From Neorhizobium alkalisoli (GTDB taxonomy: Bacteria > Pseudomonadota > Alphaproteobacteria > Rhizobiales > Rhizobiaceae): DNA of 64,000 nt. The notes beneath the pieces are model-generated. The model saw only the letters and a list, made by a program, of their open reading frames with translations. It did no database searches and was not told where the DNA came from. Positions within the stretch are counted from its first letter, which is position 1. Every line of letters begins with the position of its first letter. This document shows positions 9,819 to 18,896 of the stretch, in pieces. The stretch covers positions 558,001 to 622,000 of the forward strand of contig NZ_PVBN01000001.1 of NCBI RefSeq assembly GCF_002968635.1, read 5' to 3'. The translations under genes were made by a program, and so were the position numbers.

Positions 9819-9839
9819 GGCGGGAGTTGGCCTCCCGCC
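9819..9839. other. Hairpin in the aroC upstream region
   Basis: GGCGGGAG and CTCCCGCC form an 8-bp perfect stem with a 5-base loop, 20 bases upstream of the aroC start and 91 bases after the stop codon of the upstream GGDEF/EAL gene. It has no T tract, so it could be a leader structure or a weak terminator. Confidence 0.4.
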
Positions 9840-9930
9840 GACTGCTGACGCGGTTGTCATATGAAAAAGGGCGTCGGGCGACAAGCCTTTCTTATTTGAA
9901 CGGTTGGACCGCCCGAGTGAACGATGATCT

Positions 9931-12900
9931 CTAGGCTGCCGCTTTCAGCCAGTTCGCGAGTGCTGCCTGAGTAAAATCGTTGAAGGAGAGCGGTCGCGAA
10001 AAGGCGTAACCCTGCAGGAGATCGCAACCCAGTTCGCGCAAGAGCGCAGCGTGCTGCATCGTCTCGACGCCTTCCGCCACCGTCTCGACCCCGAGCGACC
10101 GGGCGATGTCGATGATCGAGCGGACAAGCGCACGCTCCTGCGGCGAATGGAGGATCGGCATGACGAGCTGGCGGTCGATCTTGAGGCGCTTCGGCTTCAG
10201 CTTCAGAAGACTGACGATGGACGTATGGCCGGTTCCGAAATCATCGATTTCGATATCGATCCCGAGGTCCTTGATGCGCTGCAGGTTTTCAGTGGCGACG
10301 TCCTCGCTTTCGTCGAGGAAGATCGATTCCACGAGCTCGAAGGAAATCTCTCCGGGAATGATTTCCAAGGGCTTCAATCTGTCGATCAACCGCTCGTCAT
10401 GCAGGCGCTTGGAAGAAACGTTCACCGAAACCTTGGGGATCTTGATGCCGCGCGCAAGCCAGCGCAGCTTGTCCCTCATGGCGGTCTCGAGCACGATCTG
10501 GTCGAGGGTCGCCGAAACGTTCAGGTCCTCAGCGATCTTCAGGAATTTATCCGGAGCGAGAATCCCGTGATGCGGATGGTTCCAGCGGATCAGCGCCTCG
10601 ACGCCGACAAGCTCGTTGGTTCGCGCGTCGAACTGCGGCTGATACCAGCTTGTGAATTCGTCGTTGTCTATACCGGCAAGCACCTCGTCGGCGGTGCGCT
10701 TGTGGCTGACGATTTCTGCCTGCAGGTTCTGGGTGAAGAATTCGTATCGGTTGCGGCCAAGGCCCTTCGCCCGATAAAGCGCGAGGTCTGCATTGACGAG
10801 AGTGCGGCGGGCATCGACATTCATGCCGCTTGCCTGGGCGATGCCGATCGAAACGCCGCAACGGCACGAAAAGCCTTCGAAATCGATTGGCTGGTGGAAT
10901 TCGACGATGATCCGCTGGGCGAGCTGTGCCATCTCCTCGGCGCTGGCATTGTCGATCGCCAGGATGACGAATTCGTCGCCGCCGATACGGGCTACGACGT
11001 CCGTGCCCCGGACATTGCGCGACAGGACGCGTGAGGCATGCACCAGCATGGCGTCTCCTGCTGCATGGCCGAGCGTATCGTTGATCTGCTTGAAGCGGTC
11101 GAGATCGAGGTGCAGGAGCGAGAATTTCTGCCGTTCGATCTGGCTTGAACGGGAGAGCCTGTCCAGTTCCACGTCGAGCTTGCGGCGGTTGGCGAGCAGC
11201 GTCAGCGGATCGTGCAGCGAATTGTGCTCGATACGGCTCTTGGCAAGCTCGAGTTCCGCGTTCTTGGCGTCGGCTTCATCCTTGGCAGCCTTGAGCTGCT
11301 GGGTGAGGATCGCATCCTGGGTGACGTCGAAGGCGATGCCGACCATCTTCTTCGCTCCGTCGCGGGTCACATGCAACTTCCCGATGGAGCGGATATATCG
11401 AACCGATCCGTCCTGTTGCAGAACCCGGGCGACGAGCGGTTCCGGCTGGAAATCCTCGTTGAAATGATGCGACCCCTGTTTTGCCAGTTCGCGATCGTCC
11501 GGATGGAGGAGGTTGATCCATTCGTCGCCGTAGACGATGCCGTCGGTGTAGGGAATGCCGTGCAACTGGCACATGCGGGCATCCCAGATCTCCGTATGCG
11601 TGAGCGGGTCGGACTCCCATATGCCGCAATTGTAGGAGGCGAGGGCGAGGTCGAACCGGGTGGAGAGCTCTTCGAGTTCCTGCTCGCGGTTTGAAAGTTC
11701 GTCGAGCGCGAGTTCCAGTTCCGCATTCTTGATGTCGGTGTTTTCCTTGGCGCTCCGCAGGGTCTGGGTCATCACGGTATCGGCGGTTACGTCCCAAACG
11801 ATGCCGGTCGTTCTATGGGTGCCGTCCGCATTGCGATAGTTGGCACCTGCGGACCTCAGGTAGCGGACCGTACCGTCCGGAAGTTCGACACGGTAGGTCT
11901 CGTTGCAGGGGCTGTTGCTGAAGGTGCAGTTGAAGAAGTGTTTCTCGGCGGCTGCCCGATCGTCCTTGTGGACGGAGCTCAGCCAGTCGTCGAGGCGAGT
12001 GCCTTTCCCCGCGGGAGCCTGACCGTGCAATTGGGCTGCGCGATCGTCCCAGAAGAGTTCGTGGCTTTCGCCGGCCACCTCCCATATGCCGATATTGGAG
12101 GCTTCCATGGCGAGGTGGAAGCGCTGCGACAGCTCCATGAGGTTGAGTTCGCGCGCCTTCAATATCGTGATGTGGCGGTTGCGCTCCGAGATGAGTGACG
12201 CGGCGACGAATATCGGCACGATGACCATGCATACCGCCAGAGCTATTCCCAGGCGGAAGCGTGACTGGTTCGGTGGTGTTATGTTCCAGCCGGAATGGGG
12301 CGTGGCAAGCATGGTCCAGTTGGCGCCCTTGAGCGGGATCGCCCATTTCATCGGGGACTGTTCTTCGATGGAATCGTCCCCGTAGAAGGCGAAATATTCG
12401 GGCCGGTCAGCGTCGCGAAGGACAATGTTCAGCCAATCAAGATTGATAAGGTTCGTCTGCGCAATCGGATTTGGCGAAAAGGTCACGCCGGAGGCTTCGA
12501 TGAAGGCTCTCTCCTCTATGAGGATGGCAATTGCACCCCATAGACCTCCTCCTTCTTCGGTTTTAGGCACAGGCATGACCAGCGTCAGGTGGTCTTCCTG
12601 CGTCCCACTGAGGAAAGACAGACGGCCGCGGCCGTCGACCGACTTCAGACCGCTTGCAAGACGCGCGAGGTCGACATTGCCGATCCGGCCCGATGTGCCG
12701 CTAACGATCCCATCGCGGGTAATGACCTGGCTCAGTTCGAAATTGGGCGCGACCGCGACGGCAAAAAAGTGCCGCCCGTTTTTGAAGGCGTTGTCGACGT
12801 AGTGCTGGAACCTTTCGACCGAGCCGTCCGAATCCTCTCGCAGGACGTGGACCAAATGATCGGCGGCCAGGATGTCCGTTTCGGCCTGGGATGCAAAACG

Positions 12901-13092
12901 CTGCGCCAGCAGCCCCGCCACCCGCTCCGTCGTCCCTCGCAGCTCAGCGCGATAGCTTTCGGTATGGTGCTTGTCTATGATCACCGCGATCGCAATAACC
13001 ATCAGCGCGATGACGAGGGCGATTGCGGCGGGAGCCTTCGGATGCCGAAAAAGGCGCAAAGCTTGAGAAGCGGAGGAACGCGGGAATTTCAA
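9931..13092 (-). CDS. Membrane-bound bifunctional c-di-GMP protein: CHASE-like sensor, two PAS domains, GGDEF and EAL
   Basis: A 1053-residue signalling protein. A membrane segment near residues 22-42 and another near 285-305 bracket a periplasmic CHASE-like sensor domain. Two PAS-type domains follow (about 325-440 and 465-600), each preceding a short coiled linker. The diguanylate cyclase motif is intact (GGDEF, residues 704-708). The phosphodiesterase domain keeps EAL (Glu832), VNVSS, ELVES, DDFGTG, LKIDR and EGVET, so both synthesis and breakdown of c-di-GMP are chemically possible. The sensed ligand is unknown. It is transcribed toward aroC with a 132-base gap, and its 5' side faces the DUF1344 gene across a 291-base region. 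Confidence 0.92.
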   Translation of the reverse strand: MKFPRSSASQALRLFRHPKAPAAIALVIALMVIAIAVIIDKHHTESYRAELRGTTERVAGLLAQRFASQAETDILAADHLVHVLREDSDGSVERFQHYVDNAFKNGRHFFAVAVAPNFELSQVITRDGIVSGTSGRIGNVDLARLASGLKSVDGRGRLSFLSGTQEDHLTLVMPVPKTEEGGGLWGAIAILIEERAFIEASGVTFSPNPIAQTNLINLDWLNIVLRDADRPEYFAFYGDDSIEEQSPMKWAIPLKGANWTMLATPHSGWNITPPNQSRFRLGIALAVCMVIVPIFVAASLISERNRHITILKARELNLMELSQRFHLAMEASNIGIWEVAGESHELFWDDRAAQLHGQAPAGKGTRLDDWLSSVHKDDRAAAEKHFFNCTFSNSPCNETYRVELPDGTVRYLRSAGANYRNADGTHRTTGIVWDVTADTVMTQTLRSAKENTDIKNAELELALDELSNREQELEELSTRFDLALASYNCGIWESDPLTHTEIWDARMCQLHGIPYTDGIVYGDEWINLLHPDDRELAKQGSHHFNEDFQPEPLVARVLQQDGSVRYIRSIGKLHVTRDGAKKMVGIAFDVTQDAILTQQLKAAKDEADAKNAELELAKSRIEHNSLHDPLTLLANRRKLDVELDRLSRSSQIERQKFSLLHLDLDRFKQINDTLGHAAGDAMLVHASRVLSRNVRGTDVVARIGGDEFVILAIDNASAEEMAQLAQRIIVEFHQPIDFEGFSCRCGVSIGIAQASGMNVDARRTLVNADLALYRAKGLGRNRYEFFTQNLQAEIVSHKRTADEVLAGIDNDEFTSWYQPQFDARTNELVGVEALIRWNHPHHGILAPDKFLKIAEDLNVSATLDQIVLETAMRDKLRWLARGIKIPKVSVNVSSKRLHDERLIDRLKPLEIIPGEISFELVESIFLDESEDVATENLQRIKDLGIDIEIDDFGTGHTSIVSLLKLKPKRLKIDRQLVMPILHSPQERALVRSIIDIARSLGVETVAEGVETMQHAALLRELGCDLLQGYAFSRPLSFNDFTQAALANWLKAAA

Positions 13093-13383
13093 TCGCCCGA
13101 ACCTTTGTCGTTAACTTTTGTGACGTGCAGGAAAAGCCTAGAGGATGGGAGTTAATTTCCGATTGCCCCGGCCGCCGGCAAAATCTGGAAGCGAGTGGCT
13201 GGCGTAAACACCCCGGGTAACTCCAGGCGATGGAGCCGAGCGCCTTGGAGCTCTTGAAAAGCGTTAACTATCAAGTCATTACTTGTACGGAAAATGTCAT
13301 GGTAGCGGGCGATTTTCGCCACAATCGGGAGGCTATCTGTGCGTCGTAACGAGACAACATCGACTCCATCAAGGCCGAAGATC
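13093..13383. other. Divergent intergenic region (291 bases)
   Basis: This stretch separates the GGDEF/EAL gene from the DUF1344 gene, which point away from each other, so it should hold both promoters. The only structure I see is a short inverted repeat CAAGT-N4-ACTTG at 13272-13285. No RNA gene or convincing small ORF is visible. Confidence 0.5.
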
Positions 13384-13644
13384 ATGCGTATCCTGATTGC
13401 TGCTCTGCTTGCCACGGCGAGCATCTTTTCGCCCCTGAATGGCTGGGCGCAGAGCGCTGACGTCGAGGCAACGATCAAGACGGTCGATGTGAAGGCGCTG
13501 AGCCTGACATTGGACGACGGAAAAACCTACAAGGTGCCCGAGGAATTTAATTTCGAAGGTCTCAAAGCCGGCGTTAAAGTTCTCGTCTTCTACACGGAAG
13601 TGGACGGCCATCGGGTCGTGGACGACCTCGAGATCGTCCAGTAG
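13384..13644 (+). CDS. DUF1344 family small exported protein
   Basis: An 86-residue protein. The first 24 residues form a signal peptide with a hydrophobic LIAALLATASIF core and an Ala-rich cleavage region (GWAQS). The mature part (ADVEATIKTVDVKALSLTLDDGKTY...) is a small beta-rich domain matching the DUF1344 pattern seen in rhizobial periplasmic proteins. I chose the ATG at 13384 because it begins the signal peptide; an upstream in-frame start at 13339 would add a charged stretch before it. Function is unknown. It is convergent with the histidine phosphatase gene, 51 bases away. Confidence 0.8.
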   Translation: MRILIAALLATASIFSPLNGWAQSADVEATIKTVDVKALSLTLDDGKTYKVPEEFNFEGLKAGVKVLVFYTEVDGHRVVDDLEIVQ

Positions 13645-13695
13645 TTTTGAAATCTATTTGGGCGGTTATGATCCGCTAAGCCGCGGCTCGATTGA

Positions 13696-14283
13696 TCAAA
13701 GCCATTCCAGGCGGCCGCAATCTCTGTCGATCCTGAGAATGCGGTCCTGCGGCGTCGGTGCGGCTGCCGCGTCATCTTCAGACAGATTTCCGATCAGGCG
13801 GTAGAGCGAGCGGATGACGCCGCCGTGGCTGATGCACACGGTCGGTTGTTCGACGGCCTGCAGCCAGGCGCCGATGCGCCAGCAGAGGATCTCGTAGCTT
13901 TCGGCAAATTCCCCCGGGGGAATGAAGCTCCACTTTTCCTGTGCACGAGCCGTGAGGCGGTCCGGCGACGACAGGCTGATTTCCGCCAGCGTGTGGCCTT
14001 CCCAATCGCCGAAGGAAAGTTCCCTCAGCCGCTCGTCGATCCGGTAAGCGTTCGGATCGAGCCCCATGGCGGCGCGAAGCCGTTCCATGGTTTCGCGCGT
14101 TCGCGACAACGGGCTGGCGATGAAAGCAAAATTTTCCGCCGCCCCGATCAGTTCCCGAAGCTTTTCGCCATTCCGGCTGGCTTGCGACCGGCCCAGCGCA
14201 TTGAGCGGAATATCCTGCTGTCCCTGCAGACGCCCTTCGGCGTTCCAGTCCGTCTGTCCGTGGCGGATCATGTAGATAAGCAC
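13696..14283 (-). CDS. Histidine phosphatase family protein (phosphoglycerate-mutase-like)
   Basis: A 195-residue protein beginning with the catalytic RHG motif (MIRHGQTDWN, phospho-histidine acceptor His8). It continues with the Arg of SPLSRTRET and a second catalytic histidine in CISHGGVIRSL. This is the branch-1 histidine phosphatase fold; members remove phosphate from sugars, phosphoglycerate, nucleotides or cofactor precursors, and the substrate is not evident here. It lies 22 bases downstream of fabI on the same strand and is probably co-transcribed with it. Confidence 0.9.
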   Translation of the reverse strand: MLIYMIRHGQTDWNAEGRLQGQQDIPLNALGRSQASRNGEKLRELIGAAENFAFIASPLSRTRETMERLRAAMGLDPNAYRIDERLRELSFGDWEGHTLAEISLSSPDRLTARAQEKWSFIPPGEFAESYEILCWRIGAWLQAVEQPTVCISHGGVIRSLYRLIGNLSEDDAAAAPTPQDRILRIDRDCGRLEWL

Positions 14284-14305
14284 GGCAGACGATTCCTGGT
14301 GTCGC

Positions 14306-15124
14306 TCAGTCCTTGATGACCGAGATGTCCGGAGCGTCGACGGCCTTCATGCCGACGACATGATAGCCGCTGTCCGCATGGTGCGTTTCGCCGGTCACCG
14401 AGCGCGACAGGTCAGAAAGCATGTAGAGCCCGACATCGCCGACTTCCTCGATGGTGACGGTGCGGCGCAGCGGCGCATTGTATTCGTTCCACTTGAGGAT
14501 GTAGCGGAAATCGCCGATCCCCGAGGCCGCCAGCGTCTTGATGGGCCCTGCAGAAATCGCATTCACGCGGATGTTCTTCGGGCCGAGGTCGACCGCGAGA
14601 TATTTCACGCTCGCTTCGAGCGCGGCCTTGGCAACGCCCATGACATTGTAGTTCGGCATGACTTTCTCAGCGCCGTAATAGGTGAGCGTCAGCATCGAGC
14701 CGCCGTCGGTCATCAGCTTTTCCGCCCGGCGCGCGACCGAGGTGAAGGAATAGACCGAGATCTGCATGGTCTTGGCGAAATTTTCCGGCGAGGTGTCGAC
14801 ATAGCGGCCGGTCAGCTCGTCCTTGTCGGAAAAGCCGATCGCATGCACCAGGAAGTCGATCTTGCCCCAATGTTTCTCCACATTGGCGAAAACCTCGTCG
14901 ACGGAAGCTTCGTCGCCGACATCGCAATGGCCGGCCATGAAGGCGCCGAGTTCTGCCGCGAGCGGCTCGACACGCTTCTTCAGCGCATCACCCTGGTAGG
15001 TGAACGCCACTTCGCCGCCCTGCTGGTGAATGGCTTTGGCAATGCCCCAAGCGATGGAGCGGTTGTTGGCAACGCCCATGATGATGCCACGTTTGCCTGC
15101 CATGAGGCCGGAAGCCTGAACCAT
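14306..15124 (-). CDS. fabI: Enoyl-[acyl-carrier-protein] reductase (NADH)
   Basis: FabI performs the final reduction of each fatty acid elongation cycle, using NAD(P)H on trans-2-enoyl-ACP. The 272-residue protein has the N-terminal cofactor region GIIMGVANNRSIAWGIA and the catalytic Tyr-X6-Lys arrangement within YNVMGVAKAALE. AFTYQGDALKKRV is typical of FabI rather than other short-chain reductases. The ATG at 15124 follows AGGGG. A 21-bp palindrome sits 26 bases upstream of the start, and the histidine phosphatase gene follows at 22 bases. A candidate operator at the promoter suggests control by a lipid-responsive repressor (inference). Confidence 0.96.
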   Translation of the reverse strand: MVQASGLMAGKRGIIMGVANNRSIAWGIAKAIHQQGGEVAFTYQGDALKKRVEPLAAELGAFMAGHCDVGDEASVDEVFANVEKHWGKIDFLVHAIGFSDKDELTGRYVDTSPENFAKTMQISVYSFTSVARRAEKLMTDGGSMLTLTYYGAEKVMPNYNVMGVAKAALEASVKYLAVDLGPKNIRVNAISAGPIKTLAASGIGDFRYILKWNEYNAPLRRTVTIEEVGDVGLYMLSDLSRSVTGETHHADSGYHVVGMKAVDAPDISVIKD

Positions 15125-15149
15125 ACATTGTCCCCTGAACTTTACGAAT

Positions 15150-15170
15150 GCTGCCTATGACATAGGCAGC
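15150..15170. promoter_or_regulatory. 21-bp perfect palindrome upstream of fabI
   Basis: The arms GCTGCCTATG and CATAGGCAGC are exact reverse complements around a single central A. Read toward fabI, a possible -35 element TTGAAC lies 17 bases before CATAGG, so the palindrome would overlap the -10 region. That placement fits a repressor operator. I do not recognise the motif. Confidence 0.6.
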
Positions 15171-15270
15171 CCAAGGGTTCAAGCTGACTTGGATCATCTC
15201 ATGTTAAAGGGCGTAACCAAGGGTGCGCGCCGGTGAAAACCGACGCAAAACTGTCATATTCGGCGACCCG

Positions 15271-16350
15271 TCAGACGTAGAGCCCGTGGCGCATGTGCCG
15301 CATCAGGTCGGTGACCTTCTCGTTCGGCTTTTCCCACAGCATGATCCGCAATTCGACCACCAGGTCGCCGCGGCCGCCGGCGTCGTCGTGCAGCCCGAGC
15401 CCGCTCATCCTGATCGTCTGGTCCGAGCCGGACCAGGCGGGAACGGAAAGGCTGCGGCTGCCGTCCAGTGTTTCCACGGTCGCATCCGTACCCAGCACCG
15501 CATCCTCGAGCGAGATCGGCAGGGTCGTGTGGAGGTCGAAACCTTCGATGTGGAAATGCGGATCGCGGGCGGCCTTGAGCGTGACGAGGAGGTCGCCCTG
15601 CTTCATCCCGGCCACTTTCAGGCCTTGGCCCTTCAGCCGCACCACATGCCCTTCCGTCATCCCCTTTTCCAGGGCAAACCGGACGTCGCGTTCGTCGGCG
15701 AGCTTTACGGTGATCCAGTTTTGCTTCAGGAAATCGGCGATGGCGACCGTGGCGTCCACGGAAAGATCCGGGGCCTTTTCCGGCAATGGAGCCGTGCCGC
15801 GAAAGCGCCGTACGAGCGAGGCGATGAGGTCGACCGCCATGACGGGCAGGGGAGCTCTTTCGCCGGATTGCTCGGTCTTGGCCGGCTCGGAAGGATCATC
15901 GGAGGCTCGCGCCTGGTTATGGGCCTTCACCTGCTCGGCAGCCGCAGCCCCGAATATGCGCTCGATCATGTCTTCCGGGGTCTCGCCCGCCGCGCCTTGG
16001 GGGTTTTCGCCCTGGCTCTGCGCGCGCTGGGCATTGGCGCGGGCAAGCTCTTCCATGACCTTTTCGGCATTGGCCTTGGCGGCCTTGGCCCGCTCGGCCG
16101 CTTCACGCGCGGCTTGACGTTGTTGCATAATGGTCTGGTGCATCTCGGCTGCTCGATCGTAGCGTTTGCGGCGGTCGGGATCCTTCAGCACCTCATAAGC
16201 CTGCCCGATTTCGGCAAAACGGCTCGCGGCGGACGGATCGTCCTGGTTGGCGTCGGGATGTACGGTCTTTGCCTTGGCACGCCACGCCGCCTTGATCTCG
16301 TCAGCGTCGGCGCTACGCTTCACACCAAGAAGAGAATAGGGATCACGCAT
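15271..16350 (-). CDS. DnaJ-type co-chaperone lacking the zinc-finger domain (CbpA-like)
   Basis: A 359-residue protein. The J domain (residues 1-65) carries the HPD tripeptide needed to stimulate DnaK ATPase activity. A long Ala/Glu/Lys-rich linker (about 70-200) follows, then the DnaJ C-terminal substrate-binding region (about 210-355, including LPISLEDAVLGTDATVETLDG). The four CXXCXGXG repeats of classical DnaJ are absent, so this is a type-II, CbpA-like protein. The ATG at 16350 opens with MRDPYSLLGV, a standard J-domain beginning. A longer open frame upstream is not J-domain-like. No clear heat-shock promoter was recognised. Confidence 0.9.
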   Translation of the reverse strand: MRDPYSLLGVKRSADADEIKAAWRAKAKTVHPDANQDDPSAASRFAEIGQAYEVLKDPDRRKRYDRAAEMHQTIMQQRQAAREAAERAKAAKANAEKVMEELARANAQRAQSQGENPQGAAGETPEDMIERIFGAAAAEQVKAHNQARASDDPSEPAKTEQSGERAPLPVMAVDLIASLVRRFRGTAPLPEKAPDLSVDATVAIADFLKQNWITVKLADERDVRFALEKGMTEGHVVRLKGQGLKVAGMKQGDLLVTLKAARDPHFHIEGFDLHTTLPISLEDAVLGTDATVETLDGSRSLSVPAWSGSDQTIRMSGLGLHDDAGGRGDLVVELRIMLWEKPNEKVTDLMRHMRHGLYV

Positions 16351-16524
16351 TGTGGGACCACCGGTTACCTGAAGCGGCGGGCCCCCGCTAAATCCTTGGA
16401 CCCCCCGATACTCGTCACAACTCCGACAGCTTTCGTCAGTTCCTTGCGTCACTGCTTACGGCGTGCCTGTTCGAGGAAATCTAGGTCGGAACTCATGAAT
16501 CAGAGGTTACAGGCCAAAATTCGC

Positions 16525-16544
16525 ATTCGTTAAGGTAAACGAAT
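16525..16544. other. Inverted repeat between the DnaJ-like and lipoprotein genes
   Basis: ATTCGTT and AACGAAT are perfect 7-bp arms separated by 6 bases, in the 253-base gap after the lipoprotein stop codon (minus strand) and before the DnaJ-like gene. On the minus strand it is followed a few bases later by AATTTT, so it could be a weak terminator of the lipoprotein gene, or an operator. The rest of the gap shows nothing. Confidence 0.4.
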
Positions 16545-16603
16545 CATTTCGACCGGGGACTGATGGCAGCGAGGCATCGGTAGGAATATTGGCGAAAAGG
16601 GCC

Positions 16604-17062
16604 TTATTGCCGGTCGAAGGCAGTCAACATCCAGTCGCCGCTGCCTGTCATGCAGGCCTGGCCGGAAAAGATGGCGATGCCTTCATAGGAATGCCGGGTG
16701 GTCGTGAAGGCGCGGCAGAGATGACCCTGGTCGCGCGCCTCGCGGATTTGGGACACGACGCCCGCACTGCCGGTCACGGCATTCGCCCACGGAACCGAGG
16801 CATCGCCGACCTTTGCGAGATCGGCGGAGGTGACCGCGTTGCGTACCGTCGCTTCGTCGGAAAGGCTCTCGCCGGACTCCTGCTTGGAGCCGGGAACGGT
16901 TCCGGTTGCGATGCTGCGGTCGACCTTGGGGGAGCTGCCGAAGAGGTCCAGGCTGCTGGTGCATCCTGTAAGAGACAGCCCGGTGAGGCAGACCACGGCT
17001 GCAGATCGACCAAGCGTGATGGACCTCTTTGTGCGGCTCTTCGACTTTGCTATCACTACCAC
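16604..17062 (-). CDS. Probable outer-membrane lipoprotein, RT0821/Lpp0805 surface-antigen-like
   Basis: A protein of about 152 residues. It starts with a Lys/Arg-rich region, a hydrophobic stretch and the lipobox LTGC, so it should be lipidated and exported. The C-terminal part ([20 protein letters not shown] followed by ACMTGSGDW) resembles the end of RT0821/Lpp0805-type surface proteins, but the match is from memory and weak. No ATG is available: GTG at 17062 or GTG at 17056 (with AAGG just upstream) are the likely starts. A further upstream frame would overlap pdxH. It diverges from pdxH across about 55 bases. Confidence 0.7.
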   Translation of the reverse strand: MVVIAKSKSRTKRSITLGRSAAVVCLTGLSLTGCTSSLDLFGSSPKVDRSIATGTVPGSKQESGESLSDEATVRNAVTSADLAKVGDASVPWANAVTGSAGVVSQIREARDQGHLCRAFTTTRHSYEGIAIFSGQACMTGSGDWMLTAFDRQ

Positions 17063-17117
17063 CTTGCGTCCTGTACGGCCAAAAATTCGGGGCACTTTAG
17101 GGAGTATTTTATTCAAT

Positions 17118-17738
17118 ATGTCCGAAAGCGGGTTAACATCCGGTGACTTCACCGAGGAGAACGAACCTTTTGCACTCTTCGGCTCCTGGCTGAGGGAAGC
17201 GGAAAAATCGGAACTCAATGATCCGACCGCTGTTGCTCTCGCGACCGTCGACGATCATGGCATGCCGAATGTCCGCATGGTGCTTCTCAAGGGCTTCGAC
17301 GAGCACGGTTTCGTCTTCTACACCAACTTCGAGAGCCAAAAGGGACGCGAGGTCCTCGGTCAGAAGAAGGCGGCGATGTGCTTTCACTGGAAGTCGCTGC
17401 GCCGCCAGGTTCGGCTACGGGGTGAAGTGGAGGTGGTGAGCGACGCCGAGGCTGATGCTTATTATGCTTCCCGAGCGCGCGGCAGCCGAATCGGCGCCTG
17501 GGCGTCGAAACAGTCCCGGCCGCTGGAGGGCCGTTTCGCCCTGGAGAAGGCGGTTGCCGAATATACGGCCAAATATGCGATCGGCGAGATCCCGCGGCCA
17601 CCCTATTGGTCCGGTTTCCGCATCAAGCCGATCTCGATCGAGTTCTGGCACGACCGCCAGTTCCGCCTTCACGACCGCGTCGAGTTCCGCCGCGCGGTCG
17701 CGGATGGGCCTTGGGAAAAGGTGCGAATGTACCCCTGA
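17118..17738 (+). CDS. pdxH: Pyridoxamine 5'-phosphate oxidase
   Basis: PdxH uses FMN and oxygen to convert pyridoxamine or pyridoxine 5'-phosphate to pyridoxal 5'-phosphate in the cytosol. The 206-residue protein has the family segments [28 protein letters not shown] and the C-terminal [11 protein letters not shown] followed by FRLHDRVEF. The ATG at 17118 gives the normal length. An upstream open frame would extend into the divergent lipoprotein gene and is not family-like. It is convergent on the polysaccharide deacetylase gene, with 8 bases between stops. Confidence 0.95.
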   Translation: MSESGLTSGDFTEENEPFALFGSWLREAEKSELNDPTAVALATVDDHGMPNVRMVLLKGFDEHGFVFYTNFESQKGREVLGQKKAAMCFHWKSLRRQVRLRGEVEVVSDAEADAYYASRARGSRIGAWASKQSRPLEGRFALEKAVAEYTAKYAIGEIPRPPYWSGFRIKPISIEFWHDRQFRLHDRVEFRRAVADGPWEKVRMYP

Positions 17739-17746
17739 CGGGAAGA

Positions 17747-18823
17747 TCACCGGGCCATGGCGAAGGGGATACCCGAAGCGAGCGCGGAAACGTAGCGCGG
17801 TTCCTGGTAATAGCCGTTGAGCGAAATGCGCGGCAACCCCGTGAGGCGTTGCCCGCTGTTGTCGCAAAGCGTGCCGGGCTGCGTGGTCACCGCGACCGAA
17901 AAGCCGAGTTCGCTTGCAATCAGATGATCACGCTCGGAAACGGCTTGTCGGGTGCCGTAGGGATAAGCGATCGCAGCAGGCCGCTTGCCGGTCAGCTGCT
18001 CCACGTAGTCAGCCGACTGCCGCATTTCCTCGCGGGCTTCCTGCGGGGAAAGACGGCCCACTGCCCGGTGGCTGATCGTATGCGCCCCGAGCGACGCCAG
18101 CGGATGCGCGCCAAGTGAACGCAATTCCTCCGGCTCCATTGTCAGGTCGCCGGTGATCTTCAGCGGATCGATGCCATGCTTCCTTGCCAGCGCATCGATC
18201 CTCGCAACCGCCGCCGCCTCGTCGACATCGGCGACATAAGCGGAAAAGCGGTCGAAGGCATCGAACTTGCGCGCTTCGGAAGTAAGATCCATCGCTTCCG
18301 CTCCATTACCGAAGTCGAAGGTGATCGCCCGTTCCCTGCCGAGCAGTTCGGCAAGCGTTTCCCACCACATGGAATGGGTCCGCTCTGCAAAGCCCTGCGT
18401 CACGAAGACGGTGAACGGCACGTCGTGCCGGGCGAAGACGGGGAGGGCGTGTTCGGCATTGTTTCTGTAGCCATCGTCCAGCGTGAAGGCCGCAAAGGGT
18501 TGCTTGGCCGGAGCCGCAAGACGTTCCGGCACCTCCGCGAGCGATATGAACTCGTAGCCTTCCGCCGAAAGCCTTTCGATCGCATCGCTCAGGAAATCCG
18601 GAGTCACTTCCAGATGGCCGCTCGGCTGGAGCGGTCGGCTTTTTTTCGGCCGGACGTGGTGGAGCGTGAAGATTGCGCCCCGACCGCGTGCGTTGGGAAG
18701 CATTCCGGCGCGGGCAAGAGCCGCCGCCATGTCGAGGCCACCGGCCACAAGGCGGCGCTTGACGTCCCGGCGCCAGAGCGCCTTCAGCCTTTCCCTCGTG
18801 TTCCGCACGGTGATCACGCCCAC
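17747..18823 (-). CDS. Polysaccharide deacetylase family protein (NodB homology domain)
   Basis: A protein of about 358 residues from the GTG at 18823. The NodB-type carbohydrate esterase domain has the metal-binding DDG (FTLDDGYRNN) and the HXXXH-type pair in HTISHRAVG, followed by YPYGT. These residues coordinate a divalent metal for N- or O-deacetylation of polysaccharides. No signal peptide is obvious, so it may act on a cytosolic or membrane-associated precursor. An upstream in-frame ATG at 18949 would overlap the permease gene, so it is less likely. Substrate unknown. Confidence 0.85.
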   Translation of the reverse strand: MGVITVRNTRERLKALWRRDVKRRLVAGGLDMAAALARAGMLPNARGRGAIFTLHHVRPKKSRPLQPSGHLEVTPDFLSDAIERLSAEGYEFISLAEVPERLAAPAKQPFAAFTLDDGYRNNAEHALPVFARHDVPFTVFVTQGFAERTHSMWWETLAELLGRERAITFDFGNGAEAMDLTSEARKFDAFDRFSAYVADVDEAAAVARIDALARKHGIDPLKITGDLTMEPEELRSLGAHPLASLGAHTISHRAVGRLSPQEAREEMRQSADYVEQLTGKRPAAIAYPYGTRQAVSERDHLIASELGFSVAVTTQPGTLCDNSGQRLTGLPRISLNGYYQEPRYVSALASGIPFAMAR

Positions 18824-18896
18824 GTTACTTCTGAGAAGCGCGACCCTACCGTGTGACGTGTTAAACCTTGCTGAAGAAAGACGGGCAAGATTGCTG

